Below, piece after piece: positions 1 to 9,312 of a stretch of DNA of 64,000 bases. The stretch comes from Myceligenerans crystallogenes (GTDB lineage Bacteria; Actinomycetota; Actinomycetes; Actinomycetales; Cellulomonadaceae), in assembly GCF_039529775.1 (NCBI RefSeq), contig NZ_BAAANL010000003.1, forward strand, positions 496,001 to 560,000, in the 5' to 3' direction. The first letter of the stretch is position 1, and each line of letters starts with the position of its first letter. Below the pieces are notes generated by a model that searched no databases, was not told where the DNA came from, and saw only the letters and a program-made list of their open reading frames with translations. Both the position numbers and the translations under genes were made by a program.

Positions 1-1
1 G

Positions 2-1111
2 GGGGTGAGCTCCGCGGACGCGCTCGGCGGCGCCGTCGTCGTCGCGATCTCCCTCGCGCTCGCCGGGCTCACCACCGCCCTGCTCAAGGTGCCCGGGCTG
101 CGGGTGCCGAGGAAGGCGCGGCGCTCGTTCACGCACTTCGCGTACGCGCTGGTGTGGGTGGTCCCGGCGCTGGCGGGCGGCCTGTACCTGCAGCAGCAGG
201 TGGCGATCGCGGACCAGCGCGCGGCCGAGCGGGAGGCCTTCCTCGCCTCCGACGCGGGGCGCTACCCCGGGGCCGGCGCGCTCGTGGACCCGGAACTGCA
301 CCGCGACATGCCGCAGCTGCCGTGGATCCCGGCGATCCTGCCGCAGGACGACCTGCCGGCCGTGGCGAACGGCGAGTGCCTGCTGCGGCCGGCCGGCCCC
401 GGCCTGGAGGTCTGCGAGTCCGGCGATCCGGCGGGGGACAGGACCATCGCGCTGGTGGGGTCGTCGCGGGCGGAGCACTACTACGACGCGTTCGACGCCG
501 CCGCGGCGCGGAACGGCTGGAGGATGGTCACGCTGACCCGGCACGGCTGCCAGTACGCCGCGGACGCTGGCGGGAGCGCGCCGGACCGGGCCACGTCCGG
601 GCCGGCATCCTCCTCGGGCTCGTCCGCCGATCCCGAGGAGGCCGGGTGCGCGGACTGGAACAAGGCCGCGCACCGGTACCTGACGGCCGATCCGCCGGAC
701 CTCGTGATCACCCTCGGCTCGCGACGGCTGGTGGACCAGGAGACGTACCCGGACGGGTTCGCCGCACGCTGGGACGACCTGACCGGGGCCGGCTCGAGGA
801 TCCTGGCGCTGGAGGACATCCCGCGGCTGCCCTCGAACATGCTCGAGTGCGCGCAGCTCCGCGGGCCCGGCCTGTGCGACCGGCCGGCGCCGGGGCTGCG
901 CGGCTCGTCGACGATCGCGAGTCACTACCCGGATCTGCCGTCCGGGGTGACGTTCCGCAGCTTCGTCCCGCTGATCTGCCCGAAGGAGACCTGCTCGGCG
1001 GTCCAGGGGAACGTGCTCGTGTACCGGGACGCCTCGCATCTGACCGCCACCTACGCGGCCACGCTCGCGCCCGTCGCGGAGCGCTTCGTGCGTGACGCGA
1101 CGGGCTGGTGA
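2..1111 (+). CDS. Acyltransferase-3/SGNH family protein, C-terminal part (5' end outside window)
   Basis: The reading frame is open from the left edge, so this is the 3' part of a larger gene. It begins with two hydrophobic helices, the usual last membrane helices of an OafA-type acyltransferase-3 domain, followed by an extracytoplasmic SGNH-hydrolase-like domain. The block I region reads VGSSRAEH (about 451-474), and the terminal catalytic block reads YRDASH (about 1021-1038) with the DxxH Asp and His. Such proteins move acyl groups (often acetyl) from the cytoplasm to outside sugar residues. The GTG at position 5 is probably internal. In block I the usual Asp of GDS is Ser and the following His is Arg, so activity is less certain. 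It heads the glycan island and is followed by a sulfotransferase gene 46 bp downstream. Confidence 0.8.
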   Translation, partial: GVSSADALGGAVVVAISLALAGLTTALLKVPGLRVPRKARRSFTHFAYALVWVVPALAGGLYLQQQVAIADQRAAEREAFLASDAGRYPGAGALVDPELHRDMPQLPWIPAILPQDDLPAVANGECLLRPAGPGLEVCESGDPAGDRTIALVGSSRAEHYYDAFDAAAARNGWRMVTLTRHGCQYAADAGGSAPDRATSGPASSSGSSADPEEAGCADWNKAAHRYLTADPPDLVITLGSRRLVDQETYPDGFAARWDDLTGAGSRILALEDIPRLPSNMLECAQLRGPGLCDRPAPGLRGSSTIASHYPDLPSGVTFRSFVPLICPKETCSAVQGNVLVYRDASHLTATYAATLAPVAERFVRDATGW

Positions 1112-1143
1112 GCCCCGCCGTCCGGGGCGGGTGAATGTTGGAA

Positions 1144-1149
1144 TACACT
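1144..1149 (+). promoter_or_regulatory. Putative -10 element of a leaderless sulfotransferase mRNA
   Basis: TACACT lies 8 nt before the ATG at 1158 and no ribosome binding site intervenes. No convincing -35 is visible. This spacing recurs at four other genes in the window. Confidence 0.4.
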
Positions 1150-1157
1150 GCGTGCGC

Positions 1158-2399
1158 ATGACGACCGAGCCCCTCCCGGAAACGACGCGGCTGCTGCACA
1201 TCGGTCTGCCGAAGACAGGTTCGACCGCCCTGCAGCACGCCGCCATGACCCAGAGGCTGAGGCTTCGCGAGGAGGGCGTGGTCTACCCGGGCAAGGCCGA
1301 GAACCATCACCGGGGCCTCTCGTGGCTCGCGGGGCTGAAGGTCGACTACCTCAAGGATCCGGTACCGCGGGCCCCCTGGTGGCGGGCCCTGGACCGCGAG
1401 CTCGGCCGGTTCCCCGGGCACCGGGCGCTGCTGTCGTTCGAGATGACCTGCACCACCGACGCCGCCGGCGCAGCCGCCACGGTCGACGCGGTGGGGGCCC
1501 AGGGCGACCGGCCCGTGCACGTGGTCCTCGTGATGCGGAACCTCGGCGGCTTCGTCCCGTCGTACTGGCAGGAGAGCCTCAAGCGCGGGAAGACCAGGAC
1601 GCTCGACGAGTACCTGCGCCGGGCGCTGGCGGACCCGGCGGCCGTGGCGTCGTCGGGCGCGTTCCACCGGCGTGACGGGATGGGCCTGATCGAACGGTGG
1701 GCCGGCGTCGTCGGCCCCGAGAACCTGAGCGTCATCGTGCTCGAGAAGGAGCACCCCACCCGGCTGCTCGACACCTTCGAGAACCTGCTCGCCCTGCCGG
1801 CGGGCATCCTGCACGAGGCCGAGCCGCGCGGCGTCGAGGCCAACCGGGGGATGACGCCCGCCGAGGCCGCGCTCGTCCTCAAGCTGAACCGCATGATCCT
1901 GGCCAAGTGGAAGGCGCCGGAGGACGAGCACCGCGCGCTGGTGTTCAAGGGCGCGGTCAACCGGCTGCTGGCGAACCGGGAGCCGACGGCGGCCGAGGGG
2001 CGCCTGATGATCCCGCACTGGGCCGCCGACGCCTGCGCCGAAGCGGGGTTCCTGCTGGCGGAGTCCGTGCGGGAGGCGGGCGTGCGGGTGGTCGGTGACC
2101 TGGCCGAGCTCGAGCGCACCGCGAAGTACACGGAGGAGGACGTCTCCGTGCCGCCCGAGCAGATCCCGTTCGACGTCGCCCTGGAGTCGCTGCTCGGCAT
2201 GTACGCCGGGGCGACGGGCTGGGACGCCTCCCACAAGAAGATGATCCGCAGGGGCCCGACCGCCGAGGAGCTCACCGAGCAGCTGGCCGGGGCGAAGGAG
2301 GAGATCGCCCGCCTCACCGCCGAGCTGCGCGAGCTCCGTGCGACGAAGAGCCGCGGCGGACGCTACCGCGCGCTGCTGCGCGCGGGCCTGCGTCGCTGA
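1158..2399 (+). CDS. PAPS-dependent sulfotransferase family protein
   Basis: The 413-residue protein opens with LLHIGLPKTGSTAL (residues 12-25), the 5'-phosphosulfate-binding loop of PAPS sulfotransferases. RNLGGFVPSYWQ further on fits the 3'-phosphate-binding motif, with its Arg and Ser. There is no signal peptide, so it should act in the cytoplasm on a sugar or lipid-linked acceptor. The last 40 residues form a predicted coiled coil (EELTEQLAGAKEEIARL). An upstream in-frame extension to 1092 would overlap the previous gene and lacks the family start, so the ATG at 1158 is chosen. It has no Shine-Dalgarno, but TACACT lies 8 nt upstream, which suggests a leaderless mRNA. A paralogue with the same layout lies at 4840-6174. 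The acceptor is unknown. Confidence 0.8.
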   Translation: MTTEPLPETTRLLHIGLPKTGSTALQHAAMTQRLRLREEGVVYPGKAENHHRGLSWLAGLKVDYLKDPVPRAPWWRALDRELGRFPGHRALLSFEMTCTTDAAGAAATVDAVGAQGDRPVHVVLVMRNLGGFVPSYWQESLKRGKTRTLDEYLRRALADPAAVASSGAFHRRDGMGLIERWAGVVGPENLSVIVLEKEHPTRLLDTFENLLALPAGILHEAEPRGVEANRGMTPAEAALVLKLNRMILAKWKAPEDEHRALVFKGAVNRLLANREPTAAEGRLMIPHWAADACAEAGFLLAESVREAGVRVVGDLAELERTAKYTEEDVSVPPEQIPFDVALESLLGMYAGATGWDASHKKMIRRGPTAEELTEQLAGAKEEIARLTAELRELRATKSRGGRYRALLRAGLRR

Positions 2400-2400
2400 C

Positions 2401-2413
2401 GGCCGGCGCGGCC
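2401..2413. terminator. Weak GC hairpin between convergent genes
   Basis: GGCCG-GCG-CGGCC forms a 5-bp stem in the 22-bp gap between the convergent sulfotransferase and acyltransferase genes. There is no T tract, so it is a weak candidate. Confidence 0.3.
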
Positions 2414-2421
2414 GGCCCGGG

Positions 2422-4650
2422 TCAAGGCGCCGGCGCGGGCTGCGCCTGCGCGGACGGGCCGGTCTGCGCCGGCCCGGTCCGTTCGGGCCCGCTCTGTTCG
2501 ATCCCGGTCCGCTCCGGCCGGGGCTGCTCCGGCCCCGGCGACGGATGCGGGGGGCCGGCCTTCCGCGTCGGGCCCACCACGGGCCGCGAGACCGGGACGT
2601 GCTTCGTCAGCCGCTGCAGCAGCGTGTCCTCGAACGTGCGGATGTAGGTCATCGACAGGTGGTGCGCGTCGCGGTAGGGGATCACGCTGCCGACCGCCGC
2701 CGGGCAGGTGGTCTCGTCGCAGTAGAAGTCCAGGGTCCGCACCACCGGCACGCCTGCCATGCCCGCGATGACCACGAACCCGTCGGGATCGCCGGTGGCC
2801 GCCTCGCGGGGGACGTCGCACAGCCCGTCGCGCAGTTCCTGTTCCGTCGACTCGATGATGCACTGCTCGGCCTCGTCGCCGATGCGGGGGTTGTCCTCGA
2901 TGACCACGAGCTTGGTGCCGCGATCCCGCAGCGCCGTCCAGTTGCGGACCGTGCGCTCCGGGTTGTCGAGCCCGCCGAGCCGCCCGCGGCCCCCGGCGAA
3001 GATCACCGCGTCGTACGGTTCCCCGCCGAAGAGCAGGTCCTCCTGCTGCTGGATGCGCTGCTGGCAGCGCACGGACAGCTCCGGGTCGTCGGCGCGGAGC
3101 GGTGACCAGACACAGCCGTTGCCCGACAGGGTGGTCAGCTGCCAGCCGTACCGCGCGGCCGCGTCCTCGAGGACCGGGTTGAACAGGGCGGCGTGGGAGT
3201 TGCCGATCAGCGCGATGCGCAGGGGGCCCTCGCCGAGGGTGCAGGCGTCGACGTCCTTGGCCCCGGCCCCCGTGTAGCACTCGTAGGCGTTCCCGACGTC
3301 GGCCTTCAGCGCGTTGCGGTCCGGCACGATCGCCGTCGACCCCAGCACGGCGTCGCAGGCGTCGCCCGTCACCAGCGCCGCGTAGCCGTAGCAGTCCCCG
3401 AGGGTGGCCTCGGCGGCCGCGGCCTCCTCCTCGAGGTGCTCCGCGGCGGCCGCGGCGGCGGCCACGCCGCGCTGCGCCAGGACGGCGATCGTGGCGAGCG
3501 ACCCGATGAGCAGCACCGCGATGACGGGCTTCGCCCAGGTGACGTCCCAGCCCTTGGCCACGGGTCGCTCGAACAGGTAGTGGCCCGCGACGGCCAGGCC
3601 GATCGCGGCGGCGATCATGCCGATCCCGACGGGGACCGACGGCACGGCCTCCTCGCCGTACAGGTAGCGGTACCCGACGAGGATCGGGAAGTGCCACAGG
3701 TAGATGCCGAAGGCGACGCCGCCGAGCCAGGCCATGACCCGGTTGGACAGCAGGCGGGTCGCGGCCCAGGGCACCTCGTTCTCGCGCGTCGAGAGCAGGA
3801 GCAGCACGGCGCAGCCCACGGGCCAGAGCGCCGCGGTGCCGGGGAACACGCCCTGGACCGGCAGCACCATGCCGCATGCGACGAGCCCGAGCACGCTGAC
3901 CCACGACATCAGGCCGGCCGCCGGGCCGCGCAGGGTGAGCCTGCTGCCCGCCAGGGCGAGCAGCCCGCCGACCGAGAACTCCCAGAACCGGGTGAGCGAC
4001 GAGAAGTAGGCGAACGGCTGGTCGTCGGCGGTCTGCACGAGGTTCCACCAGAAGCTGGCCGCCCCCACCAGGGCGATCAGGATGCCGAACGCGATCCTGA
4101 ACGCGCCCTCCGTCCGCCGGGCCACGACCAGGAGCAGCGCGATCAGCGCCACGACGAGCCACAGCACGTAGAACTGCCCCTGCAGGGACATGGCCCAGAA
4201 GTGCTGGACGGGGGTGTGCGGGTCCTCCTTGTTGAGGTAGTCGACCGCGTTGTTCGCCAGGAACCAGTTCTCGAGGTAGAGGGCCGAGGCGAGGACCTCC
4301 TCGAAGTTCCGTGCCCGCAGCGCCTCGGGGGTGATCGTGACCGTCATCCCGAGCACGAGGAGCAGGACGACGGCGGCCATCGGCCAGACGCGGCGCGCGA
4401 TCCGCCCCAGGTACAGGAACGGGCGGATCCGTCCCTCGCGCCGTACGTGCCCCACGAGCGTGAGGGTGATGAGGAAGCCGGTGACGACGAAGAAGACGTC
4501 GACGCCGCCCGACACCTTGTTGAACCAGATGTGGTAGACGGCCACGAGCAGCGCGGCCAGGGTGCGCAGGCCCTCGATCTCCTGCCGCTTCCTCTTCGCC
4601 GGCGCTGGTGAGCCGGCCGGTTCGCGGTGCCGGGAGGCGGCCCGGCTCAT
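2422..4650 (-). CDS. Membrane O-acyltransferase, acyltransferase-3 plus SGNH domain
   Basis: This 742-residue protein has the full OafA-like layout. The N-terminal acyltransferase-3 domain starts at IEGLRTLAALLVAVYH and continues with about ten membrane helices (DVFFVVTGFLI is typical). A C-terminal SGNH domain follows, with block I ALIGNSHA (Ser485) and a terminal DAHH (Asp661, His664). It probably acylates sugars of the exported polymer on the outer face of the membrane. The tail is rich in Pro, Glu and Thr. The start is uncertain: ATG 4650 is preferred because codons upstream are less GC-biased and a CATACT -10-like box lies before it, but ATG 4716 is in frame and would add 22 residues. 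It lies between two sulfotransferase genes, convergent with one and divergent from the other. Confidence 0.88.
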   Translation of the reverse strand: MSRAASRHREPAGSPAPAKRKRQEIEGLRTLAALLVAVYHIWFNKVSGGVDVFFVVTGFLITLTLVGHVRREGRIRPFLYLGRIARRVWPMAAVVLLLVLGMTVTITPEALRARNFEEVLASALYLENWFLANNAVDYLNKEDPHTPVQHFWAMSLQGQFYVLWLVVALIALLLVVARRTEGAFRIAFGILIALVGAASFWWNLVQTADDQPFAYFSSLTRFWEFSVGGLLALAGSRLTLRGPAAGLMSWVSVLGLVACGMVLPVQGVFPGTAALWPVGCAVLLLLSTRENEVPWAATRLLSNRVMAWLGGVAFGIYLWHFPILVGYRYLYGEEAVPSVPVGIGMIAAAIGLAVAGHYLFERPVAKGWDVTWAKPVIAVLLIGSLATIAVLAQRGVAAAAAAAEHLEEEAAAAEATLGDCYGYAALVTGDACDAVLGSTAIVPDRNALKADVGNAYECYTGAGAKDVDACTLGEGPLRIALIGNSHAALFNPVLEDAAARYGWQLTTLSGNGCVWSPLRADDPELSVRCQQRIQQQEDLLFGGEPYDAVIFAGGRGRLGGLDNPERTVRNWTALRDRGTKLVVIEDNPRIGDEAEQCIIESTEQELRDGLCDVPREAATGDPDGFVVIAGMAGVPVVRTLDFYCDETTCPAAVGSVIPYRDAHHLSMTYIRTFEDTLLQRLTKHVPVSRPVVGPTRKAGPPHPSPGPEQPRPERTGIEQSGPERTGPAQTGPSAQAQPAPAP

Positions 4651-4756
4651 CGAATCGGCGGAGGCGGAGACGGAGTATGGCACGTCCGCCGAGTTTACCG
4701 CCAGGGCCTGCGGCATGATCACCGGGAGCGGGGCGGGCGCCCGCGCATCACCTGGT

Positions 4757-4787
4757 TTCGACGGTGTCCCGCGGCGCACCCTAGGAT
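4757..4787 (+). promoter_or_regulatory. Putative promoter for the second sulfotransferase
   Basis: TTCGAC (4757-4762) and TAGGAT (4782-4787) are separated by 19 bp in the divergent gap before the GTG at 4840. The -10 is good, the -35 is partial and the spacer is slightly long. Confidence 0.35.
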
Positions 4788-4839
4788 CAGCGGGTGGCCG
4801 CCGGTAGCGGTACCACATCACGATGGAGAGGGCACAAGG

Positions 4840-6174
4840 GTGACGACGGTTCAGGGCCAGGGCCACGAGCGGGATCTGCTGCTCCCGGAGCGCACACGGC
4901 TGATCCACATCGGCCTCCCGAAGTCGGGTTCGTCGACCATCCAGGAGGCGGCCTCGGCGCTCCGGCCCCAGCTGCGCAAGGCGGGCGTGCTCTACCCGGG
5001 CAACGAGGTCAACCACATCCGGGCGGCGGGCTGGCTGATCGGTGAGCCGGTGCCCTTCACCGCGGACCCCGGGCCCCGCCCCGAATGGTGGGACTCGGTG
5101 CGCCGGCAGATCGAGGACGCGGACGACAAGCGCATCCTGTTCAGCAACGAGCGCATCTCCTGGGCCGACATCGACGCGGCGCGCAACGTCGTCGACAGCC
5201 TGGGCCAGCCCGCCCACGGCCTCCTCGTGCTGCGCAACCTCGGGTCCTACGCGCCGTCGGCCTGGCAGCAGAACCTCAAGACGGGGAACCTCCAGGGGCT
5301 GGACGAGTACCTCCGCCGGGCGTTCTCCGACCCGACCGGCGCGGCGGTCGGCCCGCCCTTCCACCGTCGTGACGGCCTGGGCCTGGTCGAACGCTGGGTC
5401 GAGGCGCTCGGCGGCCCGGAGAACCTGACGGTGGTCGTGCTCGAGAAGGAGGACCCCGACCGGCTGCTGGCGACCCTGGAGCAGCTGCTGGGCCTGCCGG
5501 ACCGGATGCTCGTGAACTCGCCGGTGCCCGAGGACGGCGCGAACCGCGGCCTGTCGACGGCGGAGGCCGCGCTCGTGATGGCGCTGAACCGGCGGGTCCA
5601 GACCGAGTGGGGGGTCCACCGGCACAAGGCGATCGACCTGGTGTTCCGCGGGGCCGCGATGAGGCTGCTCGGCGCGCGGACGCCGGGGCCGGGCGAGGAG
5701 AAGATCCTCGCTCCCCGGTGGGCGGTCGAGGCGGCCGCCGAGGTCGGGGGTCAGCTCGCGGACTCCGTGCGGGAATCGGGCATCCGCGTGATCGGCGACC
5801 TCGGTGAGCTGACCCGGGTCGGGCCGTCGAGCGAGGCGGATCCGACCGAGCTTCCCGCCATGATCCCGTCCGACGTCGCGCTGGAGGCGCTCAGCGGGAT
5901 GTTCGCCGTGGCGACCGGCTGGAACTGGCGGCACACCAGGCGCCGCGCGGAGAAGAAGTCGGCGCGGAAGCAGGCGGCGAAGGAGGCGGCCCAGGAGACG
6001 CGGCCGGTCGAACCCCCGGCCCCGGTCCCGGTCCCGACGTCGGCCCCGGTACCGGCCGCGACCTCGGCCCAGACCCCGGAGGAGGTTCTCGGCGCGGTCC
6101 CGGCCCGGACCCTCGTCGCCACGCTCGCGCGGCGCGCGGCGCAACGCGCCCGCCAGGTGGTCGCCCCGCGCTGA
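4840..6174 (+). CDS. PAPS-dependent sulfotransferase family protein
   Basis: This 444-residue paralogue of the gene at 1158 has the PAPS loop LIHIGLPKSGSSTI (residues 21-34), a matching LYPGNEVNH segment and the RNLGSYAPSAWQQ motif for the 3' phosphate. The start is GTG 4840, preceded by GGAGAGG about 8 nt upstream; longer upstream ORFs would run through the promoter region. After residue about 360 it has a Lys/Ala-rich stretch and then a Pro/Val/Ala repeat-like tail not found in the first copy, probably disordered. Having two diverged copies suggests sulfation at two positions or on two sugars, which is inference. It is likely cytoplasmic and uses PAPS made by the CysD/CysN/CysC genes near 22-27 kb. 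Confidence 0.8.
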   Translation: MTTVQGQGHERDLLLPERTRLIHIGLPKSGSSTIQEAASALRPQLRKAGVLYPGNEVNHIRAAGWLIGEPVPFTADPGPRPEWWDSVRRQIEDADDKRILFSNERISWADIDAARNVVDSLGQPAHGLLVLRNLGSYAPSAWQQNLKTGNLQGLDEYLRRAFSDPTGAAVGPPFHRRDGLGLVERWVEALGGPENLTVVVLEKEDPDRLLATLEQLLGLPDRMLVNSPVPEDGANRGLSTAEAALVMALNRRVQTEWGVHRHKAIDLVFRGAAMRLLGARTPGPGEEKILAPRWAVEAAAEVGGQLADSVRESGIRVIGDLGELTRVGPSSEADPTELPAMIPSDVALEALSGMFAVATGWNWRHTRRRAEKKSARKQAAKEAAQETRPVEPPAPVPVPTSAPVPAATSAQTPEEVLGAVPARTLVATLARRAAQRARQVVAPR

Positions 6175-6221
6175 CCATCCGCGGGGCCGGCCGCCCCACG
6201 AGCCGCCGCCCGTAAACGGAG

Positions 6222-6255
6222 TCGCGCACCGCCCCGGTACCAGGGCGGTGCGCGA
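6222..6255. terminator. Bidirectional terminator hairpin
   Basis: A perfect 13-bp stem (6222-6234 with 6243-6255) and an 8-nt loop lie between the convergent sulfotransferase and GT2 genes. There is no long T tract, as is common in high-GC actinobacteria. Confidence 0.75.
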
Positions 6256-6272
6256 TCGGTCTCATCTCGTGC

Positions 6273-8057
6273 TCAGGACCGCACGAGCCTCCGCACGGTG
6301 TTCCGGGCCACCCGCCCCGCCTTGCGCGGCAGCTCGAGCGCCCGCTTCATCAACCCGGGGTTGATGTGCACCTGGCGGTTGGTCTCGCCGCGGAACACCC
6401 GTCGCGTCGCGTCGTCGTCGGCGATCGTCGGGTCGACGACGACGTCGAGCATCCCCAGCTCGTGCCGCACCCGCAGCCGGACGAACGCCCGCCCCACGGG
6501 CAGGTGCCCGACCTCGGCGGTCGCCTCGACCTGCCCGGTGTGCGGGTCGAGCCCGGTCCACTCGAACGGCGCCCGCGAGCTGCCCTGCGCCGTCTGCACC
6601 GTGGCCTCGGTGATCCGACCGGCCGGGCTGACCGTGGCGCTGAACGTCACGACCTTGTCCCGCACGGTGAGCTGCGGGTCGGTGATCGTCACGGGCTTGT
6701 CGGCCAGCACCCGGCGCACCGTGTCCGCGCTGCCGGTCTGGACGGCGAGGACGAGTTCCTGGACCGCCGCCGAGTGCCAGTGCAGCACGGTGGTGGGGTA
6801 CAGGCGGCGGAACAGCTCGGCGTGCTTCACGAGCCGCTCGACCGTGTCGTCCGACGGCGGCTCGCTCGCCTCGGTGAGTTCCACCAGCAGCGAGCTCAGC
6901 GCGCGGCGGTGGTCCTTCTCGTCCACCGGGGCGCTCGTGCCGCCGGCGAGGGCGGGGAACGTCAGCGGCTCGTCGGTGACGAGCACGGCGACCGGGTCGG
7001 TCACCAGCAGCATCGCCTCCTCCCAGAGCCCGGCGCGGGCCAGCGCCCACACCCACTTGGAGCGCGAGCTGACCCGCTTCTCCGCCCGCTCGGTGAGGTT
7101 CCCCAGGAGCTGGTCGATGAGCGAGGTGAGCGTGGCGAGCGGTGCGGTGAGCTCCTCGTCGTCCAGCTTGCCGCCGGACGCCACGTTCTCCAGGAAGCCC
7201 CGCAGATGCACCCAGCCGTCGCGCAGGAGGACCAGCTCGTCGTACTCGCGGTTCAGGCCGTCGCTGCCGACGGCCCTGGCGAGCTCGCTCGAGGCGAGCT
7301 CCTGGCGCAGGTAGGACTCGAAGCCCGCCAGCCCGGACGCGCGCGAGCTCATCGAGGTGCCGCCGGGGCGGTTCCGGTAGAGGTACACGACATCGGGCAG
7401 CACGGTGATGCTCTTCGCGCCGACCAGCGCCTTCGTCATGGGGACGACGTCGTTCGAGCGTGGGACGGTCGGGTACTCGATCTGCTGCCCGAGCCAGAAG
7501 TCGCGCCGGAACAGCCGGTTCCAGCAGGCGCGGTTGCGGATGAGCGACGGGCTCTTGGCCAGCGTCGTCCCGCTGCGGCGCCTGGACCACGCGCCCCAGG
7601 AGGCGGTCGGGTGCCAGGTGCGGGTCGTGTAGAACTTCAGGAAGCCGCCCACCACCATGTCCGCGCGGTCCTCGCGCGCGGCGGCCAGCATGCGGCCGTA
7701 GGCGGCGCGCGGGACGATGTCGTCGCCGTCGGCGAACGCGATGTACTCGCCGCGCGCCAGCTCGACGCCGTAGTTGCGGGCCTGGGCGCCGCCCTTGCCC
7801 GTGTTGCGGACGGCGCGCACGCGCGCGTCCCGCCGGGCGAACTCCGAGACGATCTCCCAGGTGTCGTCCGTGGAGGCGTCGTCGATGACGATCACCTCGT
7901 GGTTCACGTCCTGGTCCGTGAGGATCGACGAGAGGCAGTCGGTGACCCACGGCGCGACGTCGTGCACCGGGACGATCACCGAGATCTCGGGGGTGACGCC
8001 GGGCGTGACCCCGGGGTTCGCGGTCGCATCGGTCGTCACGGTCGTCGCGCTGCTCAC
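6273..8057 (-). CDS. Glycosyltransferase family 2 with C-terminal extension
   Basis: The 594-residue protein has a GT-A domain in its first half: EISVIVPVHDVAPWVTDCL, then VIDDASTDDTWE, then the metal-binding FADGDD. The second half, about 300 residues, resembles the accessory helical/beta region of large actinobacterial teichoic-acid-type GT2 enzymes, but I do not recognise a named domain. It is cytoplasmic and transfers a sugar from an NDP donor. The start is GTG 8057, preceded by GAGGAGCTCCA, and its first 4 bases overlap the stop of the upstream GT4 gene (GTGA), so translation is coupled. A segment near residues 150-200 (LIRNRACWNRLFRRDFW) is shared almost word for word with the GT2 at 11558, so the two are paralogues. 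Confidence 0.85.
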   Translation of the reverse strand: MSSATTVTTDATANPGVTPGVTPEISVIVPVHDVAPWVTDCLSSILTDQDVNHEVIVIDDASTDDTWEIVSEFARRDARVRAVRNTGKGGAQARNYGVELARGEYIAFADGDDIVPRAAYGRMLAAAREDRADMVVGGFLKFYTTRTWHPTASWGAWSRRRSGTTLAKSPSLIRNRACWNRLFRRDFWLGQQIEYPTVPRSNDVVPMTKALVGAKSITVLPDVVYLYRNRPGGTSMSSRASGLAGFESYLRQELASSELARAVGSDGLNREYDELVLLRDGWVHLRGFLENVASGGKLDDEELTAPLATLTSLIDQLLGNLTERAEKRVSSRSKWVWALARAGLWEEAMLLVTDPVAVLVTDEPLTFPALAGGTSAPVDEKDHRRALSSLLVELTEASEPPSDDTVERLVKHAELFRRLYPTTVLHWHSAAVQELVLAVQTGSADTVRRVLADKPVTITDPQLTVRDKVVTFSATVSPAGRITEATVQTAQGSSRAPFEWTGLDPHTGQVEATAEVGHLPVGRAFVRLRVRHELGMLDVVVDPTIADDDATRRVFRGETNRQVHINPGLMKRALELPRKAGRVARNTVRRLVRS

Positions 8058-9259
8058 TGGAGCTCCTCGGTCCTGGCGGCGGCCGCCGCGGTCGTTGCCG
8101 GTACCCGCCGGCCCAGCCGCTCCAGCACGGCGAGGAAGTCCCGGGACATCGTCCACGGCGTGTGCGTGCGGGCGTAGCGGGTGGCGGAGCGCGCCGCGCC
8201 GTCGAGGCCGGAGTGCGCGGCCACGAGCGCGTCCGCGAGGTTCGCCGCCTGGTCGCCGGTGGCCCCGTAGGTACGGACCCAGTCCTCGCCGGCGTAGACG
8301 TCGGCCAGGGTCGAGGGGCCGGGGATGATCACCGGCGTGTCGAACGAGCAGGCCAGCATGGCGCTGCCCGAGTTCAGGATGCGCTGGTACGGCAGGGCCA
8401 TGATGTCCGAGGCCCGCAGCCAGAGGCCGAGCTCCTCGTCGGGCACGAACGACAGCCGCTTGACGACCCGCGCCGACTTCGGCAGCACCTCTTCGACGGC
8501 GGCCTGGTCGGCCGGGCTCGCGTACCCGGCGAGCAGCAGGGTGATGCCCGGGATGCGCTCGGCGGCCCGCTCGACGGCGGCGCACAGGACGTCGACGCCC
8601 TTGTACGGGCGGATCCTGCCGATGAACCCGACGGTGAACGCGTCCTGCGGCACGCCCAGGTCCTGGCGGGCGCGCTCGCGCGACCACGGGTCGGGGTAGA
8701 TGCCGGAGTAGCTGGAGTGCGCCACCGTCACGAGCTTGTCGGCGGGCAGCTCGTAGGAGCCCGCGACCGCCTCCGCGGTGCGCTCGTGCAGCTGGATGAT
8801 CGCCGACGCGTGCTCGGCGAGCGCCTGGGCGAGTTCCCTCTCGATGTCGGGGAACCGCGCGTCGTGTGCCAGCTCGTTGTGCACGGTCCACAGCAGGTGG
8901 GCGCCGCGCTCCCGCAGGGTGCGCAGGGCGGTGCGGAACCGTTCGAGGTGGACGCGGGCCTCCTCCTCGGACTCGCATCCGGCCAGCACGGGGTTGGTCC
9001 AGTGCACGTGGGCCACGTCGCCGGGCTTCAGGCGGTCGGCCGCCCACTGCTCGAAACCCTGGAGCTTGGTGGTGCCGCGGATCCGCCACCCGTCGGCCTC
9101 GGCCGCGAGGTAGAGCATCGAGAGGTACGGGTTGTCGCTCCATCGAGGGAAGACGAGGAGCTGAGGGCGCCGGGTGGCCGTCCGGTCATCCTGTTCGCGT
9201 GTTCCGGCCTCCTCCTCCGTGGCCTCGGCCGGCATCAGGGATTCTTTCTGTCTCGTCAC
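8054..9259 (-). CDS. Glycosyltransferase family 4-like protein
   Basis: The 401-residue GT-B protein has an N-terminal Rossmann half (LLVFPRWSDNPYLSMLY, then HVHWTNP, LLWTVHN) and a C-terminal donor-binding half with VGFIGRIRPYKGV and the loop DIMALPYQRILNSG. The family retains the configuration of the donor sugar; donor and acceptor are unknown. It is paired with a close homologue at 9313-10416 that shares WTVHN, PYKG and ILNSG. The start is uncertain: GTG 9259 gives the longest form, and ATG 9235 would drop eight residues; neither has an ideal ribosome binding site. It probably forms a unit with the GT2 downstream, which it overlaps by 4 bp. Confidence 0.85.
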   Translation of the reverse strand: MTRQKESLMPAEATEEEAGTREQDDRTATRRPQLLVFPRWSDNPYLSMLYLAAEADGWRIRGTTKLQGFEQWAADRLKPGDVAHVHWTNPVLAGCESEEEARVHLERFRTALRTLRERGAHLLWTVHNELAHDARFPDIERELAQALAEHASAIIQLHERTAEAVAGSYELPADKLVTVAHSSYSGIYPDPWSRERARQDLGVPQDAFTVGFIGRIRPYKGVDVLCAAVERAAERIPGITLLLAGYASPADQAAVEEVLPKSARVVKRLSFVPDEELGLWLRASDIMALPYQRILNSGSAMLACSFDTPVIIPGPSTLADVYAGEDWVRTYGATGDQAANLADALVAAHSGLDGAARSATRYARTHTPWTMSRDFLAVLERLGRRVPATTAAAAARTEELQ

Positions 9260-9312
9260 GTCCTGCCGTTCCGGTGTCGCGGTGTCGGCGAAAGTCTCTC
9301 GCCCGACTCTGA

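Noticed and set aside
1092..1157. Upstream extension of the first sulfotransferase
   Set aside because: It overlaps the previous gene, has no ribosome site and precedes the conserved family start.
2422..6144. A 1240-residue frame reaching from the acyltransferase through the second sulfotransferase
   Set aside because: Residues before the acyltransferase are antisense to a clear sulfotransferase and show biased composition only.
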